NCBI GenBank assembly: GCA_016713665.1
Contig: JADJOR010000002.1
Coordinates: 1 to 64,000, forward strand
Source of the DNA: Deltaproteobacteria bacterium
GTDB lineage: Bacteria > Myxococcota_A > UBA9160 > UBA4427
Direction: 5' to 3'
Length of the DNA: 64,000 nucleotides
Part shown: piece by piece, positions 56,426 through 64,000 of the stretch
Layout: every line of letters begins with the position of its first letter
Position numbering within the stretch: the stretch's first letter is position 1
Translations under genes and position numbers: made by a program
The notes under the pieces: model-generated
What the model was told of the DNA's origin: nothing
What the model saw: only the letters and a program-made list of their open reading frames with translations
Databases searched by the model: none

Positions 56426-57670
56426 GTGTCGCGCCCCGCCTATCAATCGATCGCGGACCTGCCGCCGCTCGATCCGAAGGATCCCTTCTTCGGCGCGAAC
56501 CCCTTCGATCCGAGCTTTCGCGGGGATCCGCATGCGCGGCTCGCGCGGCTGCGGGCCGTCGCGCCGGTCAGCGAGCTGCCCTTCGGCGTGTTCCGGCTCG
56601 CGCGCTACGCGGATTGCCAGCGGCTGCTGCGCGACGTGCCGACCGGGGTCCGGAACGCCGATGGGCAGATCGACGGGCGCGAGCGGATCCCGCGCGCGCT
56701 CGGGCCGGGCGAGTTCATGCTCCAGCAGGATCCGCCGGCCCACCCGAGGCTGCGCCGGCTCGTCTCGAAGGCCTTCACGCCGCGGGCGATCGAGCGGCTG
56801 CGCGCCCCCGTAAAGCGGCTCGTCGACGAGCTCGTCGAGCGCGCCCTGGCCAAGGGCGAGATGGACGTGATCGCGGATCTCGCGCTGCCCGTCCCGTCGA
56901 CGGTGATCTGCGAGATGATGGGCGTCCCGATCGCCGATCGCGCGCGCTTCACCGAATGGACCGCGCAGGCGACCCATCTGCTGGCGGCCCAGTTCGCGCC
57001 ACAGGAGGTGATCGATCGGGCCGCGGCCGCGGCGGAGGCGCTCGAGCATTATTTCGAAGACCTGATCGCGGAGCGCCGCACGTCGCCGCGCGAGGACATC
57101 CTGACCGAGCTGATCCGCGCCGAGGAGGCCGGCGATCGGCTGACGCCGCGGGAGCTGATCGCCCAGGCGTCCGGGCTCCTGATCGCCGGCTTCGAGACGA
57201 CGATCGGCCTGATCGGAAACGGGGTGCGCATGCTCGTGCTGCATCCGGACCAGCTCGCGCGGCTGCGCGCGGATCCCGGGCTGATCGCGTCGGCCGTCGA
57301 GGAGTGCCTGCGCTTCGACGGGCCGATCCCGCTCACGATCCGCGTGACGCGGGAGGAGACGCGCTTCGGCGACGTCGTCATCCCGAAGGATCGCCGGGTG
57401 ATGGCGCTGCTCTCGGCGGCCAATCGCGATCCCGCGAAATTTCCCGACCCCGACCGCTTCGACGTCGGCCGCTCGCCCAACGAGCATCTGGCCTTCGGCG
57501 GCGGTGCGCATTTCTGCCTCGGGGTCCATCTCGCGCGCATGGAGGCGCAGCTCGCGATCGGGACGCTGGTCGCGCGTACTCGGACCCTCGAGCTCGACGA
57601 CTCGCCGCCCGAGTGGGGCGCCTCGCTGTTCCGTGTGCTCGGACGCCTTCCGCTCCGACTCTCGGCTTGA
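56426..57670 (+). CDS. Cytochrome P450
   Basis: A 414-residue P450 with I-helix LLIAGFETTIGLIGN, ExxR in EECLRFDGP and the heme loop FGGGAHFCLGVHLARME. It resembles the CYP107-like bacterial type. The start is GTG 56426 shortly after a purine-rich stretch. It ends 44 bases before the MFS transporter start, and a TTGA overlap provides an alternative linked start. It is a different P450 from the one on the opposite strand at 54.4 kb. Confidence 0.92.
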   Translation: MSRPAYQSIADLPPLDPKDPFFGANPFDPSFRGDPHARLARLRAVAPVSELPFGVFRLARYADCQRLLRDVPTGVRNADGQIDGRERIPRALGPGEFMLQQDPPAHPRLRRLVSKAFTPRAIERLRAPVKRLVDELVERALAKGEMDVIADLALPVPSTVICEMMGVPIADRARFTEWTAQATHLLAAQFAPQEVIDRAAAAAEALEHYFEDLIAERRTSPREDILTELIRAEEAGDRLTPRELIAQASGLLIAGFETTIGLIGNGVRMLVLHPDQLARLRADPGLIASAVEECLRFDGPIPLTIRVTREETRFGDVVIPKDRRVMALLSAANRDPAKFPDPDRFDVGRSPNEHLAFGGGAHFCLGVHLARMEAQLAIGTLVARTRTLELDDSPPEWGASLFRVLGRLPLRLSA

Positions 57671-57714
57671 GCGCGCCCACGACGGGCGCGGAATCCGCGG
57701 AGGAGGGGGGCAGC

Positions 57715-58953
57715 GTGTTCTACGGCTGGCGAATCGTCGCGATCTGCGCGTTCGCGCAGGCCGTCTCGACCGGGACGACCTACTACGCCTACGGCGCCTT
57801 CATGAAGCCGCTCGCGGCCGATTTCGATGCATCGCGGCTCGCGGTGACCCTCGGCATGACCTCGATGGGGGTCGTCCAGGGGCTGGCCGCCCCGTTTCTG
57901 GGTCGTGGCCTCGATCGCCTCTCGCCGCGCTTCGTCCTCGCGACCGGCGTCGTCCTCGAGGCCCTCGGGCTCGGCCTGCTCTCCCGCGCGACGGAGCTCT
58001 GGCAGGCGGGCCTGCTGCTCGTCTCGGCGATCGCCCTCGGCTCCTATCTCTTCGGCGCCCTCGCGACGACGGCCGTCGTCGGCCGCTGGTTCGTCCGTCG
58101 CCGCGGCCGGGCCCTCGGGCTGACGGCCCTCGGCTCCGCCGCGGGGGGCGTCGCCTTCCCGCCCATCGTGACGGCGCTGATCGGCGAGCTCGGCTGGCGC
58201 GGCGCCGCGGGCGCGCTCGGCGCAGGCATCCTCCTGCTCGTCGTCCCGATCCTCCTCTTCGTCGCGCGGCGTCCGGAGGACGTGGGCGCACTGCCCGATG
58301 GGGATGCCTACGTCGCATCGGGATCGGACGCGCCGGCCGACCCGAACACAGCGGCCGAGCCACTTCCGACACGGACGCTCCTGGCCGATCGGAATTTCCG
58401 GGTCATCACGATCGCCATGGCCTTCGCCTACTGCCCCGTCAACGTGATGCTCGCCCATCTCGTGCCGTTCGCGACCGACATCGGCATCAGCCCCGCGCGT
58501 GCGGCGATCCTGCTCTCGGGCTATGCGTTCGGGAGCGCGCTCGGGCGGCTGCCCTTCGGCTGGCTCGTCGATCGTTTCGACAAGAAGATCGCCGCGTGGG
58601 TCATGTTCGGCTGGTTCGCCGCGTCCTGGTCGCAGCTGATGGGCCAGCCGTCCTTCGAGGCGCTGCTCGCGGCCGTGGTCGCCGCGGGCTTCGCGGTCGG
58701 TGGGACCATGCCGCTCTGGGGCGCGTTGACCGGCGCGGCCTTCGGCCGGGCCTCGATCGGGAGCGCGATGGGCCTCACCAACCTGCTGATGCTTCCCGTC
58801 AGCATCGCGGGCGCGCCCATCGCCGCCCATCTCTACGACCGCACCGGGAGCTACCAGCTCGCGTTCACGATCTTCATCTTCAGCTTCGCCGTCGGGGCGA
58901 TCGCGATCGCGTTCCTGCGGCTGCCGGCGGTCGAGCCGGGGACGGCGGGTTGA
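57715..58953 (+). CDS. MFS transporter (oxalate/monocarboxylate-like)
   Basis: A 412-residue, twelve-helix transporter. The N-terminus FYGWRIVAICAFAQAVSTGT is typical of the monocarboxylate/oxalate-formate branch, with a GRWFVRRRGRALGLTALGSA loop between helices 4 and 5, and GRLPFGWLVDRFDKK in the second half. GTG 57715 is chosen since GGAGGAGG lies about 8 bases upstream; TTG 57667 overlaps the P450 stop and is an alternative. The substrate is unknown, possibly an acid made or used by the neighbouring P450. Confidence 0.85.
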   Translation: MFYGWRIVAICAFAQAVSTGTTYYAYGAFMKPLAADFDASRLAVTLGMTSMGVVQGLAAPFLGRGLDRLSPRFVLATGVVLEALGLGLLSRATELWQAGLLLVSAIALGSYLFGALATTAVVGRWFVRRRGRALGLTALGSAAGGVAFPPIVTALIGELGWRGAAGALGAGILLLVVPILLFVARRPEDVGALPDGDAYVASGSDAPADPNTAAEPLPTRTLLADRNFRVITIAMAFAYCPVNVMLAHLVPFATDIGISPARAAILLSGYAFGSALGRLPFGWLVDRFDKKIAAWVMFGWFAASWSQLMGQPSFEALLAAVVAAGFAVGGTMPLWGALTGAAFGRASIGSAMGLTNLLMLPVSIAGAPIAAHLYDRTGSYQLAFTIFIFSFAVGAIAIAFLRLPAVEPGTAG

Positions 58954-58987
58954 GGGCGTGCTCGATGTCGAGAGGGGGATTTGCGGC

Positions 58988-59746
58988 GTGACCGACGTGA
59001 TCGATCTGACTCCGTATTCGTTCGTCGATTTCGGTTGTGGAGACGGGCGTTCGCTCGAGCTGGGCCGCCGACTGCTCGGAGGAGCCCGGGGCCTCGGGCT
59101 CGACAGCGATCTCTCGCGGATCGAGGACGTGCGGCGCCGGGGCTTCGACGCCATCGAGGTCGATGCGGCGAGGCTGCCTCGGACGCGGGGATCGGTGGAG
59201 TTCTGTGTGCTCTCCCATTTCCTGGAACACCTGACGGGCTTCAAGGACGCCGAGCGCTGTCTCAAACAAGCGATCGCCCTGAGCTCGCGCTTCGTCTACG
59301 TCCAGCAGCCGTGGTTCGATTCCGATTCCTTTCTCCTGCGACGCGGACTCAAGCTCTACTGGTCCGACTGGTCCGGTCATCCGAACCGGATGAACTCACT
59401 GGCGTTCCAGACCATTCTCTGGCCACTCCGGCAGCGAGGGCGGATCGCGCGCTACTGCATCGCGGGTCGGGATCGGATCGAGACGAGCGCGTCGCCCGAA
59501 GTCCATCCTCTGACGTCTCCGACGAATTCCCAGGAATGGAACGACGAGGTCGATGGACCCAAGCCGCATCTGGTCTTCGACGAGTGCGTATATCGGGAGC
59601 TCGTCGTGGTCGTCGCAATTTCCGATGCGACCGCGGTCGAGGACGTGTTGTCCCGGGTGAAGGCGGTCGAAATCTTCGTCGACAGCAATGAGATGGGCGG
59701 GACTGAAGTCGCTGCGGAGCCTGCGACACCCGAGCCGTCCTCGTGA
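58988..59746 (+). CDS. Class I methyltransferase-like protein
   Basis: About 252 residues. The S-adenosylmethionine fold is seen as FVDFGCGDGRSLELGRRLLG and GLDSDLSRIEDVRRRGFDAI, with VLSHFLEHLTG after it, the arrangement of ubiquinone/tocopherol-type or generic small-molecule methyltransferases. The C-terminal half is mixed and unrecognised. GTG 58988 has a GAGAGGGGG site upstream; GTG 58958 is an alternative that adds ten residues. Base composition dips slightly here. Substrate unknown. Confidence 0.7.
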   Translation: MTDVIDLTPYSFVDFGCGDGRSLELGRRLLGGARGLGLDSDLSRIEDVRRRGFDAIEVDAARLPRTRGSVEFCVLSHFLEHLTGFKDAERCLKQAIALSSRFVYVQQPWFDSDSFLLRRGLKLYWSDWSGHPNRMNSLAFQTILWPLRQRGRIARYCIAGRDRIETSASPEVHPLTSPTNSQEWNDEVDGPKPHLVFDECVYRELVVVVAISDATAVEDVLSRVKAVEIFVDSNEMGGTEVAAEPATPEPSS

Positions 59747-59791
59747 AGTCGATTCCGGTCGTGTCTCGGGCTGCGGCCTCGGACGCGCCGT

Positions 59792-60238
59792 TCAGCCGCC
59801 CTGACCGACGTCGCGCGAGACGATCGCCGCCGTGTGGGCCAGCTCTTCGAGCAGCGCGAGCGCTCCCCCGCCGGACATCGAGAAGGGATCGAGCACGGGC
59901 TTCTCCGAGAAGCGCAGGATCGTGCTTCGGTTGACCTTCTTCAGGTCGATGCTCCCCATGCGCCAGGCGGCGAAGTGGCGTTCCTCGATCTCGGCATAAT
60001 GCAGGAGCGTCACGTCCCGATGGCGCCGATCGCGCAGGAGGTTGCCGTAGAGGGCGTTGACCTGGCTGCGCGCGCCTTCGAGCACCTGCAGGAAGATGCC
60101 TCCCTCGGGATAGACGCTGAGAATGCCCGTGATGCCGTGCTCCAGATTGTTGGCTCGAGACCGTTCGACGATCGAGTGCATCAGGGCATCGTCGATCGCG
60201 TCCGTCGCGCGGCTCGCATAGAGAAGTCGAACGAGCAT
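59792..60238 (-). CDS. BLUF-domain blue-light photoreceptor
   Basis: A 148-residue single-domain flavin photoreceptor. Family residues are in place: Tyr7 in LLYASR, Asn31 in SRANNLEHGITGIL, Gln51 in FLQVLEG, with Trp92 and Met94 in AAWRMG. Light changes hydrogen bonding around FAD through the Tyr-Gln pair. A 45-residue C-terminal tail (RFSEKPVLDPFSMSGGGALA onward) follows, with no output domain. The start at ATG 60238 has AGGGGA upstream. It lies 8 bp after the folE stop, so it is cotranscribed with GTP cyclohydrolase I. Confidence 0.92.
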   Translation of the reverse strand: MLVRLLYASRATDAIDDALMHSIVERSRANNLEHGITGILSVYPEGGIFLQVLEGARSQVNALYGNLLRDRRHRDVTLLHYAEIEERHFAAWRMGSIDLKKVNRSTILRFSEKPVLDPFSMSGGGALALLEELAHTAAIVSRDVGQGG

Positions 60239-60246
60239 TGCGTCCC

Positions 60247-60990
60247 CTAATCCTTTCGTCCCGAGAGAAGCGAAAGGAACTCGCGTCGCAGGTTCGGATC
60301 CTTCAGGAAGGACCCGCGCATGACGCTGTTGGTCATCTTCGAGTCCATGTCCTTCACGCCGCGCCACTGCATGCAGAAATGATCGGCCTCCATCACGATG
60401 GCCAGACCGTCCGGCTGCATCTTGTCCTGCAGCAGCTCGGCCAGCTGGGCGATCGCCTCTTCCTGGATCTGCGGCCGCGTCATCAGCCACTCGACGAGTC
60501 GAGCGTACTTCGAGAGGCCGATCAGCGCGGAGTGTTCGTTCGGCATGACCCCGACCCAGACGCGCCCGATGATCGGGCAGAAGTGATGGGAGCAGGCGCT
60601 GCGGACCCGCACGGGCCCGACGATCATCAGCTCGTTCAATCGCGCGATGTTCGGGAACTCGGTCACGACCGGCTCCGGCGTGTAGCGTCCGCCGAAGACC
60701 TCGCGGACGTACATCTTGGCGACGCGTCGGGCGGTGTCCTGGGTGTTGTGGTCGCTCTCGGTGTCGATGACGAGAGTCCGGAGGACCTCGGCCATCTTCG
60801 CTGCGACCTCGCTCTGGAGGCGCTCGAGCTCTCCGTCCTCGATGAAGCGATGGATGTTGTCGTTCGCGTGGAAGCGCGTGCCGGCCTTTCGGATCCGCTC
60901 CCGGATCCGGTCCGCGACGGGCGTTCGCCCGTCCTCGATCCGCGGACCTTCCTGCGCGCCCTTCATGCTCGTCAGCTTCTCGATGGCCAT
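60247..60990 (-). CDS. folE: GTP cyclohydrolase I
   Basis: A 247-residue enzyme converting GTP to 7,8-dihydroneopterin triphosphate, the first step of tetrahydrofolate (and tetrahydropterin) synthesis. The zinc site is CSHHFCP near residue 133 and a second cysteine in DHFCMQWRGVKDM, with the substrate motif FGGRYTPEP. A 50-residue N-terminal extension precedes the conserved core (MAEVLRTLVIDTESDHNTQD). It starts at ATG 60990 and heads a two-gene unit with the BLUF photoreceptor. Confidence 0.95.
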   Translation of the reverse strand: MAIEKLTSMKGAQEGPRIEDGRTPVADRIRERIRKAGTRFHANDNIHRFIEDGELERLQSEVAAKMAEVLRTLVIDTESDHNTQDTARRVAKMYVREVFGGRYTPEPVVTEFPNIARLNELMIVGPVRVRSACSHHFCPIIGRVWVGVMPNEHSALIGLSKYARLVEWLMTRPQIQEEAIAQLAELLQDKMQPDGLAIVMEADHFCMQWRGVKDMDSKMTNSVMRGSFLKDPNLRREFLSLLSGRKD

Positions 60991-61015
60991 ACCCGTCCTC
61001 GCATGGACCCGGACC

Positions 61016-63763
61016 CTAACCGCCCGCGATCGAGCTTGCCGTCCGGATCGCGGGCGCGCTGGCGCGGGCCGAAGCAGGCCGCGCCGCGAGGGCCATCAGG
61101 GCGAGCAGCCCCGCCGCGAGCCCCGCGGAGAAGCCCGGCTCCGGGACGCACACGTTCCCGATGAAGTCGCCGTCCGCGTCTTCCTGGGAGAGACTGCAGA
61201 CGCCGCCGCTCCCGCACTGGACATTCGAACGACACGGTCGCCCGACCGTCGCGCCCGACAGGCAGGCCCCGAGCAGCGGGCCGTTCGCATAGTACGGGCA
61301 GTTGTCGCAGAGATCCCGGATTCCGTCGCGATCCGTGTCGGGGGGCTGGTTGGTGGGGTTGCCGGCGTCGAGGTTGTGGAAGAAGAGCGCCTGACCCGTC
61401 CCGACGATGCCGAGGCCGGAGCTGACCCGCCAGGTACAGCAGTCGACGCCGGTGAAGCCGGGGGTGCCCTGGAAGCGGTAGGTGTAGGGGAGCAGGTTGG
61501 GATTGAAGGGGTCCGGATCCGTGACCTCGCAGATGCCGATTTCGGGGGTCACGTAGACTCCGTCCTGGTCCGTGTCGTAGATCCAGCGGAAGTTCTGGGC
61601 GGCGTCGATGAAGGAGATGGTTCCGGCGTTGATCTCGCCGGACTGGTAGACCTCCGTCGGGTAGTAGTCGACGACGAGGGTCGGGGGCGGGCTCGCGCCC
61701 GGATTCTCGCGGCTCGCGAGCTGGATCCCCTGGGTCGCCGGCGAGAAGATCGATTGGGGCGATCCCTCGAGCAGGAACCCGTCGGCGCCGGTGCCCGTCG
61801 AGACCATCGATTGAACCGCACTCGTGAGCTCGACCGGCGAGAAGGAGACGGCGCCGGGCGTCGAGAGATTCGTATCCACGATCGGCGGGCCGAGCCGATC
61901 CCCGCCCGGGCTCGTCCATGCGCCGAGAGTTCGATCCCGATAGAGCCAGTCGACCCCCGACGCGCTTCCCGGCGCCCCATCGAACTCCGAGCCCGCGGCA
62001 TCGAGGAATCCCTCCTGCCAGGAGGTCACGGCGTTCGGTGCGACCCGGGAGATCGCCAGGCGCTGCGTCGAGTCGAAGGGGACGATGCCCGTGACGGCGA
62101 GCGAGAGCGTCGCGGACTGGACGACGGCGGAGGGCGGGACGACCGATTCGAGATCGAAGGCGATCAGCGCATTGCGCGCGAACGAGCTGAAGATCGAAGT
62201 CGTCTTGCGCCCGGCCCAGAGGAACTGACCGCGCCCGTCGTTCCCGTCGAGCAGATCCCCGTAGAGCACCGAATCCTTCGACGCGACGAGCGACACGGTC
62301 TGCGTCACGAAGGGCGGATCGACGTTCTGGACCAGCGTCCCGGTCGGCGGTCGCGTCTCGCCGCGGATGACGACGGCGACCGTCGCCGGCGGCCCCGCCG
62401 CCCCGAAATCGAGCACCCGGACCCGGATGTCGGCCTCGCCATTGGCCCAGTTCGTCGGCCCCGAAGCACACCGGTAGACGTCGATCGACAGGCGAGCGGT
62501 GCCCGTACTCGGGGGAGAGAAGATCGAGCTCGCGCAGAGAAAGGTGTAGCCGCTCGGCGGGACCCAGCTCGTCGCCTCGATCTGGAGCTGCATGTCCGGA
62601 TGGGTCTCGGGCGGTCGGACCTCGACGACGAGGCCCGGCCGGACGGGGAGGGTCCCGAGATCGATCGTGTAGGTCCGGTCCGCGCCGTCGGCGAAGACCA
62701 CGTTTCCGTCCTCGACGGGGAGCGGCAGCTTCGCGAGACCATTCGGTGTCGGCAGGAAGGAGACGCCGTCGAGGGACGTGAAGCACTGTGCGTCGGAGAA
62801 GGCGGTCGCCGCTTCGACGACGACGCTGCCGGTCGGGGCGATCGAGAGGCGCCCCGTGCGCGCGCTGCAGAGATCGATCGGTAGATCGACCTGGGATTGC
62901 GGCCGCAGGGCCGGCGGGAGGGTGAACGCGGTCGGGAAGGTTCCGTTCGCCATCGCGCCCTTGAAGCGGACGACGCCGCCCGTGAGGACCGCGGCCACGT
63001 CGCTGGTCGAGAAGGGCGCATGCGACCAGCCATCGACGAGGGCGAGGGTCGTGAAGCCGGCGGGATTCGGCGCGAACCATGCGCCGTCGAGCGACGTGAA
63101 GCACTGCGCCTCGGCGAAGCTCGTCTCCGCCTGGATCGAGACCGTGCCGCTCGGCAGGATGATGAGCCGCCCCTTGTTCGCGTTGCACAATCCGATCGGG
63201 ACATAGACGCTCGTCGTCGGTCGCAGCTCGGGGGGCAGCGTGAAGGCGAGCCCCGACGAGCCCTGGGCGATCGCGCCCTTCAGGCGGACGACGCCGTCGA
63301 GGAGCGCGGCCGAAGCGCTGCTGGTCGAGTAGGGGGCGTGGGTCCAGCCATTCGCAAGCGTGAGGACGGAGTAGCCACTCGCGACGGGGGCGAACGTCGC
63401 GCCGTCGAGGGAGGTCCGGCACTGGGCATCGGCGAAGCCGCCCGGCTTCGCCTGGACGCTGACGTTGCCGCTCGGCTGGATCCACAGGCGCCCTTGCGTC
63501 GCGTTGCAGAGCGCGACCGCGACGTAGACGTCCGTCTGGGGGCGCAGCTCGGCGGGAAGATTGAAGGCGAGGCCGGTCGATCCGCCCGCGATCGCGCCGC
63601 GGAGGGACACGATGCCGCCGTCGAGGAAGGCCCGGGCGGGACCTGCGCCGGAGGGCGTCACGCTCCAGCCGTTCTGCAGCGCGAGGTCGACGGCGCGGGC
63701 GCTCGGCGCGAAGAGCATCGCAAGACCGAGAAGCGCGGCGGCTGCATGTCGGAGGCTCGGCAT
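61016..63763 (-). CDS. Large exported PEP-CTERM-like protein with triple N-terminal repeats
   Basis: A 915-residue secreted protein with signal peptide AAAALLGLAMLFAPSARA. Residues about 24-335 hold three copies of a roughly 105-residue unit (NGWxxxP start, LPxELRP and AQCxTSLDG landmarks, two Cys each). A middle DNRLRE-like beta domain follows (ALIAFDLESVVPPSAVVQSA, ATLSLAVTG). Then come an EF-hand-like calcium stretch DTDRDGIRDLCDNCP and a Cys-rich end. The last 35 residues, CVPEPGFSAGLAAGLLALMA, form a VPEP-type exosortase sorting signal. No exosortase is in this window. Start at ATG 63763 with GGGAG upstream. Confidence 0.8.
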   Translation of the reverse strand: MPSLRHAAAALLGLAMLFAPSARAVDLALQNGWSVTPSGAGPARAFLDGGIVSLRGAIAGGSTGLAFNLPAELRPQTDVYVAVALCNATQGRLWIQPSGNVSVQAKPGGFADAQCRTSLDGATFAPVASGYSVLTLANGWTHAPYSTSSASAALLDGVVRLKGAIAQGSSGLAFTLPPELRPTTSVYVPIGLCNANKGRLIILPSGTVSIQAETSFAEAQCFTSLDGAWFAPNPAGFTTLALVDGWSHAPFSTSDVAAVLTGGVVRFKGAMANGTFPTAFTLPPALRPQSQVDLPIDLCSARTGRLSIAPTGSVVVEAATAFSDAQCFTSLDGVSFLPTPNGLAKLPLPVEDGNVVFADGADRTYTIDLGTLPVRPGLVVEVRPPETHPDMQLQIEATSWVPPSGYTFLCASSIFSPPSTGTARLSIDVYRCASGPTNWANGEADIRVRVLDFGAAGPPATVAVVIRGETRPPTGTLVQNVDPPFVTQTVSLVASKDSVLYGDLLDGNDGRGQFLWAGRKTTSIFSSFARNALIAFDLESVVPPSAVVQSATLSLAVTGIVPFDSTQRLAISRVAPNAVTSWQEGFLDAAGSEFDGAPGSASGVDWLYRDRTLGAWTSPGGDRLGPPIVDTNLSTPGAVSFSPVELTSAVQSMVSTGTGADGFLLEGSPQSIFSPATQGIQLASRENPGASPPPTLVVDYYPTEVYQSGEINAGTISFIDAAQNFRWIYDTDQDGVYVTPEIGICEVTDPDPFNPNLLPYTYRFQGTPGFTGVDCCTWRVSSGLGIVGTGQALFFHNLDAGNPTNQPPDTDRDGIRDLCDNCPYYANGPLLGACLSGATVGRPCRSNVQCGSGGVCSLSQEDADGDFIGNVCVPEPGFSAGLAAGLLALMALAARPASARASAPAIRTASSIAGG

Positions 63764-64000
63764 GTCCGACTCCCGGGGTTCGCCGGGATTATCGTGGCTG
63801 GGATCGGATCGGGATAGGCGTCCGGCCCGGATCTTCCGAAAAGGACGCGCCCCGGTCGCTCTTCCGCGTGCAGCCCCTGTGCGGTTCCCAGGCGAATCGA
63901 GACATTTTTGCGGCCCGCGGGGTCGGCCGAGCGAGGCGATGCACACGGTGTTGTGCGAGTCTGCCCGGCGCTCCGGTGGCGCCGATCCGACGATCGGTGC
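63764..64000. other. Upstream region to the window edge
   Basis: These 237 bases hold no supported gene. A small ACACGGTGTTGTG-like palindrome near 63945 is seen, meaning unknown. Confidence 0.4.

Overview
The window is GC-rich (roughly 70% by eye), densely packed chromosomal DNA with no tRNA, rRNA, insertion sequence, phage or CRISPR recognised. Coding style (almost every third codon position is G or C, many ATGA/GTGA/TTGA stop-start overlaps), c-type cytochromes, lipoproteins, a PEP-CTERM-like surface protein, Alternative Complex III, RND pumps and murein L,D-transpeptidase point to an aerobic Gram-negative. The many Rieske, P450, acyl-CoA dehydrogenase, phytanoyl-CoA dioxygenase and SnoaL-like genes resemble GC-rich deltaproteobacterial-type lineages (Myxococcota/Binatota-like). 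That placement is inference only.

Layout. 1-6.8 kb: catabolic genes (partial Rieske oxygenase, SDR, DUF502, spherulin-4-like protein, sulfotransferase, DUF4412, crotonase). 6.8-15.9 kb: a PQQ quinoprotein with built-in cytochrome, SnoaL protein, ThpR, L,D-transpeptidase, a cytochrome/beta-propeller/DUF1080 fusion broken by a TAG, GFA protein and nucleoside phosphorylase. 16-19.7 kb: two paralogous secreted 125-residue proteins, a histidine kinase/response regulator pair, a PAC2 protein and a 46-bp triple repeat. 19.7-23.1 kb (minus): two acyl-CoA dehydrogenases with a small ORF plus nucleotidyltransferase pair between them, and a Trm112-like protein. 23.4-31.3 kb: actABCDEF, the Alternative Complex III operon (quinol to cytochrome c). 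31.4-35.6 kb: a three-part rhomboid protease, a triple SnoaL fusion and a lipoprotein cytochrome c.

35.6-47.4 kb is the most striking block: type III PKS, ICMT-like methyltransferase, acyl carrier protein, fatty acyl-AMP ligase, FAD oxidoreductase, MMPL-type transporter, RND pump and its membrane fusion protein, nearly gapless on one strand. It reads as a lipid-starter polyketide pathway with its own export. 47.4-51.6 kb: Zn alcohol dehydrogenase, alpha/beta hydrolase, phytanoyl-CoA dioxygenase and a DapA-family protein lacking the Schiff-base lysine. 51.7-59.7 kb: a heme-motif Ig-like surface protein, membrane methyltransferase, two P450s, SnoaL protein, MFS transporter and methyltransferase. 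59.8-61 kb: a folE-BLUF pair. 61-63.8 kb: a PEP-CTERM-like repeat protein.

Several genes are broken. Three carry one-base frameshifts at G/C homopolymers (about 880, 5572 and 47674), one has an in-frame TAG (11792), and two convergent genes near 6.77 kb both lack a stop. The homopolymer pattern suggests uncorrected assembly indels, but genuine decay cannot be excluded from sequence alone.
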